21,104 nt of DNA from Streptococcus parasanguinis (lineage in GTDB: Bacteria > Bacillota > Bacilli > Lactobacillales > Streptococcaceae), in NCBI GenBank assembly GCA_018377375.1, contig JAGZZN010000032.1, positions 1 to 21,104 of the forward strand, written 5' to 3'. This document shows, piece after piece, positions 15,316 to 21,104 of this stretch; the stretch's first letter is position 1; the number at the start of each line of letters is the position of its first letter. A model generated the notes under the pieces. That model worked only from the letters and a program-made list of their open reading frames with translations, was not told where the DNA came from and ran no database searches. Position numbers and translations under genes: made by a program.

Positions 15316-15893
15316 TGACTAAAGCCTTGATTTCAATTGACTACACTGTCGATTTCGTAGCAGATGATGGTAAGCTTACGGCAGGTGCTCCTGCACAAGC
15401 CATTTCTGAGACCATTGCTCAGGTGACCCAATTGGCCTTTGACCAAGGAGCCTATGTCTTTTTTGCCATTGATGCGCATGACGTAGAGGATCCATTTCAT
15501 CCTGAAAGCAAGCTCTTCCCACCTCATAATATCATTGGGACCAGTGGACGTGATTTGTACGGCCCTTTGGCAGATTTTTATCAGGAGCATAAAGCGGATC
15601 CACGCGTCTTTTGGATGGATAAACGTCATTATTCTGCTTTTTCAGGAACGGACCTAGATATCCGCCTGCGGGAACGCCATGTAGATACCGTTATTTTGAC
15701 AGGTGTCTTGACTGATATCTGTGTCCTTCATACAGCGGTTGATGCCTACAATCTCGGCTACCAGATCGAAGTCGTAGAACCTGCAGTGGCGTCGCTCACT
15801 CCTGAAAATCACCAGTTTGCCTTGAATCATTTTAAGCATGTCTTAGGGGCAAGCTTGGTAGACGACGCACTAGCTGTATTAGAAACTAAATAA
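15315..15893 (+). CDS. pncA: Nicotinamidase (isochorismatase superfamily)
   Basis: A 192-residue cysteine hydrolase deamidating nicotinamide to nicotinate for NAD salvage. The catalytic triad is Asp9, Lys103 (in MDKRHYSAF) and Cys136 (in TDICVLHTA). Metal ligands fit Asp53, His55, Glu64 and His71. These positions agree with what I remember of pneumococcal PncA. The gene overlaps codY by one base (TAATG), so it has no promoter of its own and should follow CodY expression by translational coupling. A strong terminator follows. Generic isochorismatase hydrolase is the fallback name. Confidence 0.93.
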   Translation: MTKALISIDYTVDFVADDGKLTAGAPAQAISETIAQVTQLAFDQGAYVFFAIDAHDVEDPFHPESKLFPPHNIIGTSGRDLYGPLADFYQEHKADPRVFWMDKRHYSAFSGTDLDIRLRERHVDTVILTGVLTDICVLHTAVDAYNLGYQIEVVEPAVASLTPENHQFALNHFKHVLGASLVDDALAVLETK

Positions 15894-15904
15894 GAAAACA
15901 TTGT

Positions 15905-15941
15905 AAAAGAGGTCATAGACATTTGTTTAGGCCTCTTTTTT
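15905..15941 (+). terminator. Intrinsic terminator after pncA
   Basis: The ten-base arms 15905-15914 and 15930-15939 (AAAAGAGGTC against GGCCTCTTTT, one wobble) pair, an inner TAGAC/GTTTA stem can extend the helix, and T residues follow. It isolates the codY-pncA unit from the glycosyltransferase operon. Confidence 0.85.
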
Positions 15942-15953
15942 GGGGCCTAGAAA

Positions 15954-15982
15954 TTGTCTTCCTCTCTTGAAAATGGTATTCT
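15954..15982 (+). promoter_or_regulatory. Promoter of the glycosylation operon
   Basis: TTGTCT (15954-15959), a 17-bp spacer and TATTCT (15977-15982) with an extended -10 TG at 15974-15975. It lies 24 bases before the first ATG and after the pncA terminator, so the four downstream genes have an independent promoter. No obvious CodY box or other operator is seen. Confidence 0.65.
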
Positions 15983-16006
15983 AATGGAAGAAAATAAGGG
16001 GGAGTT

Positions 16007-17230
16007 ATGAGTAAAAAAGCTGTCGTGTTTTCAGCCAATCTATCTTATATGGAAAAATTGGAAACCGCTATGAAGTCACTGTGTGCCCATCAAGACCAGT
16101 TGAAAATTTATGTCTTAAATGAAGATCTACCAACGGAGTGGTTTGCTATCATGAATCAGCGCTTGCGCCAGTTGGATTCAGAAGTGATTAATTGTCGGAT
16201 GTCTCCCGAGCAATTCCAATCCTTCTCGCTTCCAAGTGACCATATTCACTATGCGACCTATTTCCGTTACGCTATTCCAGAGATGGTGGAGGAAGAGCGG
16301 ATCCTCTATCTGGATTGTGACATGATCTTTACACAGGATTTATCGCCTTTGTTTGAGGTTGATCTAAAAGATTATGGACTGGGTGCAGTGGTCGATAAGC
16401 CAACGACGACAGATGGCTTTAATGCGGGACTTTTGGTGATTGATAAGACTTGGTGGCAAGAGCACCAAGTGACAGAGGCACTTTTTGATCTTACTCGTAA
16501 GTATCATCAACAGGTCTATGGAGATCAGGGAATTTTGAATCTGTATTTCAAAAATGCGTGGTTTCCATTACCTTGGACCTATAATTTACAAGTGGGGTCT
16601 GATAAGGATCAGTACCTCTATGGGGACTTGGATTGGTATGAGGCCTTCCAAGGGATTCCTGCGGTCATTCATTACACCTCTCATAATAAACCATGGACCT
16701 CCAAACGCTTCAATCGTTTTCGTGAATTATGGTGGTTTTATTATGCCCTATCTTGGGAGGAAATTTTGCTTCGAAAACCGATTTTGAAGCAAACTTATCA
16801 AGATCTAGTGGGAACTTTTCCTTATCATGCGGCCATTTATACCCATACAGCAGATATCCACGAGTTGGAGACGTTGTTAAAAGAGTTGCCGGACGTAGCG
16901 ATTCATGTCCTTGCCCATAGTCATTTTGGCTTTAACTTGGTGCAATTGGAACGCTACCCTAACCTCTTTCTTTATCCCTCTTTTGATCCCTTGACCAGTC
17001 GAAAAGTCCTAGAAAAATTGGATTTTTATCTGGATATCAATCCCTATGATGAGGTCGATCAGATAACGAAAACGATCAGTCAACAAGGTCTCCCTATTTT
17101 TTCTTTTGAAGGAACCAATCATGTGGAGAATGGTGAGAATCAGGTGTTTAGGGATGATCAGGTGCAGGATATGGTGGCAGCGATTCGCGATTATTTAAAG
17201 AGAAATGAGAAGAAGTATGGAAGCAAATGA
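16007..17230 (+). CDS. GT8 glycosyltransferase with GtfB-like C-terminal add-on domain (GlyE-like)
   Basis: A 407-residue cytosolic enzyme. The N-terminal ~265 residues are a retaining GT-A fold of family 8: LDCDMIF with the DxD metal site (Asp103, Asp105), FNAG (138-141), GDQGILN (172-178) and HYTSHNKPW (222-230), the usual end of the UDP-sugar pocket. The remaining ~135 residues are unrelated to GT8 and instead parallel the C-terminal half of the GtfB-like protein two genes away: PDVAIHVLAHS, RYPNLFLYP, YLDIN and FSFEGTNH have matching counterparts there. Length and layout fit pneumococcal GlyE, a galactosyltransferase acting on the serine-rich-repeat protein PsrP, as I recall. It likely adds Gal or Glc to a GlcNAc-initiated glycan. 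The SD is GGGGGAG. First gene of the operon. Confidence 0.85.
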   Translation: MSKKAVVFSANLSYMEKLETAMKSLCAHQDQLKIYVLNEDLPTEWFAIMNQRLRQLDSEVINCRMSPEQFQSFSLPSDHIHYATYFRYAIPEMVEEERILYLDCDMIFTQDLSPLFEVDLKDYGLGAVVDKPTTTDGFNAGLLVIDKTWWQEHQVTEALFDLTRKYHQQVYGDQGILNLYFKNAWFPLPWTYNLQVGSDKDQYLYGDLDWYEAFQGIPAVIHYTSHNKPWTSKRFNRFRELWWFYYALSWEEILLRKPILKQTYQDLVGTFPYHAAIYTHTADIHELETLLKELPDVAIHVLAHSHFGFNLVQLERYPNLFLYPSFDPLTSRKVLEKLDFYLDINPYDEVDQITKTISQQGLPIFSFEGTNHVENGENQVFRDDQVQDMVAAIRDYLKRNEKKYGSK

Positions 17231-18104
17231 AGTAGTCAGTATTATCATTCCCATCTATAATGTAGAAGCTTATTTGAGGCAATGTTTGGAAACGGTTATC
17301 CATCAGACTTACCCGAATTTAGAGATCATATTGGTCAATGATGGTTCGCCAGATCAGTCAGAAGAAATCTGTAAAGAATTTTTTAGGAAGGATGCGCGCA
17401 TCCGCTATGTCCGCCAAGAAAATGGGGGCTTATCTGCTGCTCGAAATACAGGGATTGAGTTAGCGACTGGAGATTACATCACTTTTATTGATCCAGATGA
17501 CTGGGTGACGGAGGACTATGTAGAAGTGCTCTATCGCCAACTGAAGAAGTATGATGCGGATGTCTCGGTAGCCAACTATAACCTCTATGATGACAGTAGT
17601 AGCAAATACTTGATCAAGGTAACGGACGATGATTATTCAGAGACCCTTTATGAGGGGCGAGCAATTATGGACCACGATGCCATCCAGGAGACCAGAGATA
17701 TGGCCTGGGCTTGTGCCATGATGAAACTCTATAAGCGTGGTTTATTTGAAGGACTCCGTTTTCCGGTCGGAAAAAATGTTGAAGATAACTTTCTCATGTA
17801 CAAGCTCTTCTTAAAAGCCAATCGGGTGGTCCATACGGAGAAATGTATTTATTGGTATCGCGTGGGTCGTTCAGATACTCTGTCCCAGGTTTGGACAGAA
17901 AAGCGGGTACTCGATGAGATGGAAGCCAAGCAAGAAAAATTGGCACTTCTGGGCATGTTGGGCTACGATTTAACCTGGCATCGTTATATTTACAAAACGC
18001 GCTTGAAACGGGCCCTTGAAAAACTAGAAGAAGCGGGCTTACAAGAGTCAGAAACCTATGAGCGCGTGGTGATCAACCTCAGTTTCGTTGAAACCATGGA
18101 CTAA
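17205..18104 (+). CDS. GT2 family glycosyltransferase
   Basis: A 299-residue GT-A family 2 enzyme. It begins VSIIIPIYNVEAYL, followed by LVNDGSPD (nucleotide-binding Asp46), GGLSAARNTG (74-83) and FIDPDDW with the metal-binding DPDD (96-99). The later NVEDNFLMYKL stretch supplies the probable catalytic acidic residues. No membrane segments are visible, so it is soluble, as expected for enzymes that elongate adhesin glycans in the cytosol rather than polysaccharide synthases. The sugar and linkage cannot be told. It overlaps the GT8 gene by 26 bases. An ATG at 17217 would shorten it by four residues with a similarly weak SD, so the start is uncertain. Confidence 0.85.
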   Translation: MRRSMEANEVVSIIIPIYNVEAYLRQCLETVIHQTYPNLEIILVNDGSPDQSEEICKEFFRKDARIRYVRQENGGLSAARNTGIELATGDYITFIDPDDWVTEDYVEVLYRQLKKYDADVSVANYNLYDDSSSKYLIKVTDDDYSETLYEGRAIMDHDAIQETRDMAWACAMMKLYKRGLFEGLRFPVGKNVEDNFLMYKLFLKANRVVHTEKCIYWYRVGRSDTLSQVWTEKRVLDEMEAKQEKLALLGMLGYDLTWHRYIYKTRLKRALEKLEEAGLQESETYERVVINLSFVETMD

Positions 18105-18130
18105 GAACTTATTGATGAGAAAGGATCAGC

Positions 18131-19414
18131 ATGTTCATTATTGCATCAGAGCAGACCAGAGAGCTGGAACGTTTGCGAAAATTATTGGACAAACTTGGCC
18201 ACCCCTACCGTGTGTTTGTGACCAATCTGGAAACAGATATAGCTGAACAGACAGAGAGTCTGGCGACCTTTTTTACCCAAAAAGACCCGGCATCAACAGT
18301 TGGGAACCCTTTGTTTTTCAATGATTTAGAGGTTCCAGAATTATGGGAATGTTGGACGCTTGGGATCACAACCTATCTTTTTGATGGGGAGGAGCGTCGT
18401 GCCAATGTGGTTTTGCGAGAGGATATCTTGTCACGAACGGTTGAAAGAGTGGAGTGGTTTGGTCAGGGAGAGGAGATCGTATCCATTGATGTTTACAACC
18501 GCTATGGTTGGAGAAGCAAACGGAGTCTCCTTACGGAAGCTGGCCAACCATATTTAGACATTTATTTGAACCGTCAGCAAGAAGAAGTCCTGCTTCACTT
18601 TGTCTCACAAGGGACTTTTTTGCATCAACTCCCTAAAGGACGGGATCATCTGTATGCCAATAAAGAAGAGCTTCAAAGAGCTGTTCTGAAACAAGTCTTG
18701 CCGGAAGATGAAGCCATCCTTTTGATGGATAAAACATTGTTAGATGTTGTGAAAGAGATACCAAAGGAGCGACTAGCCTACTGTGCTCGTGAAGCCCATG
18801 ATCTAGATGAGATCAAAGAGCAGGTTGGCCAAATTTTGTTGGTAGAAGATGGCATTTTGAGTGAGAAAAAAGACGGAATCACGGCTCTGTCGGGGCTAGT
18901 AGATGTGGAACAGGAGAAGTTTCAGCTAGAAGCCCTGGTCATGACAGCTTCTCAAGAGGTTGAAGGCTTATCTAGCCTGGTCCATCAATTTCCACAAGTG
19001 ACCTTTCATATTGCTGCTTTGACAGCTATGGGTCCGAAATTAACAGATTTAGCGGCTCGACCAAATGTACGCCTCTATCCAGGGATTTCGCTGGGAAATT
19101 ATGAGAGTTTATTAGCTAGATGCTCTATTTATCTGGATTGCAACCAAGGGGAAGAAGTGATGAACAGTAGTATACGTGCTCTTGAAAATGGGCAAGTCTT
19201 GTTTGGGTTGAAGAGTACGGTGCACCAGGAAGCCTATAAAGAATTGAGCACGATTACCGATACAGTAGAAGAAATGAGAAATCAATTAGAAGCATTAGTC
19301 CAGCAGCCAGACGCTTTTAAATCATTGTTAAGAGAGCAAGTGCGGATCTTGGAACTGCCAGAAAAAGATGCTCTGAAAGAGATCTTTAAGCGATTAGAGG
19401 GAGGAACAGCATGA
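18131..19414 (+). CDS. gtfB: GtfB-type glycosyltransferase partner/chaperone subunit
   Basis: A 427-residue protein resembling GtfB (Gtf2) of the accessory Sec glycosylation system, which pairs with GtfA, binds the unglycosylated or partly glycosylated serine-rich substrate and stabilises the transferase, without being a competent enzyme itself. Recognisable family stretches are GNPLFFNDLEVPELWE (58-73), PQVTFHIAALTAMGPKL (288-304), YLDCNQGEEV (334-343) and FGLKSTVHQEAY (358-369). The E-x7-E donor-site signature of active GT4 enzymes is not evident. It is slightly shorter than GtfB proteins I know (about 445). The SD is AAGGAT. Its stop overlaps the gtfA start by four bases (ATGA), so the pair is coupled. 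The usual order is gtfA then gtfB; here it is reversed. Confidence 0.85.
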   Translation: MFIIASEQTRELERLRKLLDKLGHPYRVFVTNLETDIAEQTESLATFFTQKDPASTVGNPLFFNDLEVPELWECWTLGITTYLFDGEERRANVVLREDILSRTVERVEWFGQGEEIVSIDVYNRYGWRSKRSLLTEAGQPYLDIYLNRQQEEVLLHFVSQGTFLHQLPKGRDHLYANKEELQRAVLKQVLPEDEAILLMDKTLLDVVKEIPKERLAYCAREAHDLDEIKEQVGQILLVEDGILSEKKDGITALSGLVDVEQEKFQLEALVMTASQEVEGLSSLVHQFPQVTFHIAALTAMGPKLTDLAARPNVRLYPGISLGNYESLLARCSIYLDCNQGEEVMNSSIRALENGQVLFGLKSTVHQEAYKELSTITDTVEEMRNQLEALVQQPDAFKSLLREQVRILELPEKDALKEIFKRLEGGTA

Positions 19415-20904
19415 CCATTTATACCTTTAATCTATTAGTGGGATTTGAACCCAATGGGGTCGATGTTGCACAAGCCTCTCGGGCAAAGATGCTCCGGAGT
19501 CTAGGAGCGACAGCGAAGTTTGTCTTTACCACTTGGCCCACTCCAGAAAAATTGGCCTATTACCTCTCTTTGGGGCATCGGGATGAGGAGTTGCTTTTTG
19601 CTCATTTAGCTTTTTCAGATCAAGAAACGACAGTCCCTCAAAAGACGGTGGGGGCCTTGCAAATGGAGTTTCAGCTGACTCGTCTAGATGTTGTTGAAAA
19701 AACAGAAGAAGCCATTCGCTATCAATTTGCGGATAGAAACGCACTGACTTTTCATCTGGACCCCTATCATCCAGACTGTGTCCGCTATGTGGATTATCTT
19801 TTATCTGGAAATATGATCAAGCGAGAGTATTATGGAGCTTGTAAACTTGCTACAGAGTATTTTCAGTATGGTAGTGTTGTCAGACGGACCTATCACAATC
19901 AAGATGGAAGTATCGCCTTTGAAGAATTGAAGTTAGGTGGAAGCTGGCTCTATAAACTGGGGCCTGAGATTTTGACCAACCATACAGAAGTGATGAGGCG
20001 TTTTCTGTCGAAACTTTCGCTCAAAGAAGGGGATCTGATTCTGCTTGATCGGGCTTCTCGCATGGATTTTGCTCGCCCTTTGTTGGAGAAAGATAATTCT
20101 TCCAAGCTCGCCATGGTGTTTCATTCAGAGCACGAATTTGAAAATGGCAAGCTCAACTATGAGTACTATTATGTGTTCAAGTATGCCAAACGCTTCGATT
20201 ACTTCATCACGGCGACGGAACTTCAAAAAGAAGTCTTGGAGCAGACACTTGCCAAACAAGGATGCCAAGGAATTCCGATCTATAGTATTCCAGTGGGGCA
20301 TCTAGAAGAATTGACGGAATCACAAGGAGATCGACCTCCCTTTAGTGTGATCACAGCTTCCCGTTTGGATCCAAGAAAACGCATCGATTTGGCCATTCGA
20401 GTAGTGGCTCAAGCACAGAAACGACTCCCAGCCCTTCAGCTTGATATTTATGGGAAAGGTGGCGAAGCGGACAACTTGCGACACCTGATTCAGGAGCTTG
20501 AAGCGCAAGACTTTATTCATCTACGTGGTCATGCGGATCTTAAGCAGATTTATCCTTGCTACCAAGCCTACCTCACCACTTCTCAGTGGGAGACCTTTGG
20601 ATTGACCTTGATGGAGGCGGCTGGAGCAGGGTTAGCCTTGCTCGGCTTTGATGCTCGTTATGGCAATCCAACTTTTATAAAAGAGGGTGAAAATGGCTTT
20701 TTGGTACCTTATAGCGAGACAGTGCCCGAAGAACAATTGGTGAAAGAGTTGGCAGACAAGCTGGTCCATCTCTTTGAAAGAGACCTTGCACTATTTCATC
20801 AGGCTTCTTATGACTTGGCTTCTTGCTACCTCGCATCTCATGTCCAGGAAGTCTGGAAAGAAACTCTAATAGAGATGGGACAATTAGGCGAAAAAGCAAT
20901 ATAA
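19411..20904 (+). CDS. gtfA: GtfA-type O-GlcNAc transferase (accessory Sec glycosylation, GT4)
   Basis: A 497-residue GT-B enzyme of the GtfA (Gtf1) group, which transfers GlcNAc from UDP-GlcNAc to Ser/Thr of serine-rich-repeat adhesins. It starts MTIYTFNLLVGFEPNGVDVAQ as this family does. Residues ~70-170 correspond to the inserted beta-meander domain that contacts the partner and substrate. HSEHEF (238-243), SRLDPRKRID (317-326), YGKGGE, GHADLKQIY (373-381) and ETFGLTLMEA (394-403, the E-x7-E motif with Glu394 and Glu402) form the donor site. There is no signal peptide or membrane segment, so it works in the cytosol before export. It overlaps gtfB by four bases and ends the operon. S. salivarius is reported to have an orphan pair (GtfE/GtfF) away from secA2, the nearest precedent I recall. 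Confidence 0.88.
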   Translation: MTIYTFNLLVGFEPNGVDVAQASRAKMLRSLGATAKFVFTTWPTPEKLAYYLSLGHRDEELLFAHLAFSDQETTVPQKTVGALQMEFQLTRLDVVEKTEEAIRYQFADRNALTFHLDPYHPDCVRYVDYLLSGNMIKREYYGACKLATEYFQYGSVVRRTYHNQDGSIAFEELKLGGSWLYKLGPEILTNHTEVMRRFLSKLSLKEGDLILLDRASRMDFARPLLEKDNSSKLAMVFHSEHEFENGKLNYEYYYVFKYAKRFDYFITATELQKEVLEQTLAKQGCQGIPIYSIPVGHLEELTESQGDRPPFSVITASRLDPRKRIDLAIRVVAQAQKRLPALQLDIYGKGGEADNLRHLIQELEAQDFIHLRGHADLKQIYPCYQAYLTTSQWETFGLTLMEAAGAGLALLGFDARYGNPTFIKEGENGFLVPYSETVPEEQLVKELADKLVHLFERDLALFHQASYDLASCYLASHVQEVWKETLIEMGQLGEKAI

Positions 20905-20911
20905 AATGAAG

Positions 20912-20946
20912 AATCTGTAGCGACAAAAAAGTCCTACAGATTTTTT
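20912..20946 (+). terminator. Intrinsic terminator of the glycosylation operon
   Basis: AATCTGTAG (20912-20920) pairs with CTACAGATT (20934-20942). GAC/GTC next to the loop extends the stem past a C/C mismatch, and the T-run reaches 20946. It lies eight bases after the gtfA stop. Confidence 0.88.
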
Positions 20947-20973
20947 CTAAGGCAAGCAAATTGAGCTAAATTA

Positions 20974-20982
20974 TGGTAAAAT
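20974..20982 (+). promoter_or_regulatory. Extended -10 promoter of gatC
   Basis: TAAAAT at 20977-20982 is preceded by TGG (20974-20976). The expected -35 position reads AAGCAA, a poor match, so recognition would depend on the extended -10. It lies 41 bases before the gatC ATG. Confidence 0.5.
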
Positions 20983-21023
20983 AGAGGGTATTGAAAAATC
21001 ATCAATTCACGAAAGGAAGCAAG

Positions 21024-21104
21024 ATGAAAATTACGCAAGAAGAGGTAACCCACGTTGCCAATCTTTCAAAATTGAAATTCTCTCCAGAAGAGACAGCTGA
21101 GTTT
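21024..21104 (+). CDS. gatC: GatC, aspartyl/glutamyl-tRNA amidotransferase subunit C (5' part)
   Basis: The first 27 codons, cut by the window end. The reading MKITQEEVTHVANLSKLKF is typical of GatC, the small subunit that holds GatA and GatB together in the enzyme converting Glu-tRNA(Gln) to Gln-tRNA(Gln). The SD AGGAAG lies at 21014-21019. gatA and gatB should follow outside the window. Confidence 0.92.
   Translation, partial: MKITQEEVTHVANLSKLKFSPEETAEF

Noticed and set aside
1..21104. CRISPR arrays, tRNA or rRNA genes, prophage or IS transposases
   Set aside because: No regularly spaced repeats, tRNA-like cloverleaf with conserved loops, or transposase/integrase coding sequence was found by reading both strands.

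Overview
The window reads as chromosomal DNA of a Streptococcus, most likely an oral viridans species of the sanguinis/parasanguinis/australis type. The evidence is the protein sequences (SecA, CodY of 262 residues, PncA, GatC), a familiar streptococcal gene neighbourhood, and short intergenic foldback repeats. The species call rests on recalled protein and repeat similarity and is tentative. Almost all of the sequence is coding; promoters are sigma-A type, usually with a 17-bp spacer and often an extended -10.

Layout: (1) 1-307, intergenic: a nested hairpin repeat, a terminator-like hairpin, then a promoter and a short leader for a KimA-type potassium importer (308-2152). (2) 2253-9554, a housekeeping block on the + strand: secA, DAHP synthase, acpS, alr, recG. 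acpS and alr overlap. (3) 9555-12463: a foldback element, an asparaginase on the - strand, a divergent Cof-type HAD phosphatase fused to an all-alpha nucleotide-pyrophosphohydrolase-like domain, and a 151-bp MITE-like element with long terminal inverted repeats between convergent genes. (4) 12464-15893: a universal stress protein (- strand), an AlaT-type aminotransferase, codY with a near-perfect CodY box beside its promoter, and pncA overlapping codY by one base. (5) 15954-20946: a separate transcription unit of four glycosylation genes with its own promoter and terminator. (6) 21024-21104: the first 27 codons of gatC.

The most interesting part is region 5. It holds a GT8 enzyme with a GtfB-like C-terminal add-on (GlyE-like), a GT2 enzyme, a GtfB-type partner and a GtfA-type O-GlcNAc transferase. 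These are the kinds of enzyme that glycosylate serine-rich-repeat (SRR) adhesins. Here they form a compact operon between pncA and gatC with no SRR adhesin, secA2, secY2 or asp genes in view, and gtfB precedes gtfA, the reverse of the usual order. The secA in the window is the housekeeping one. The likely model is an orphan adhesin-glycosylation module: GtfA/GtfB start O-GlcNAc on Ser/Thr of a target encoded elsewhere, and the GT8 and GT2 enzymes extend the glycan.
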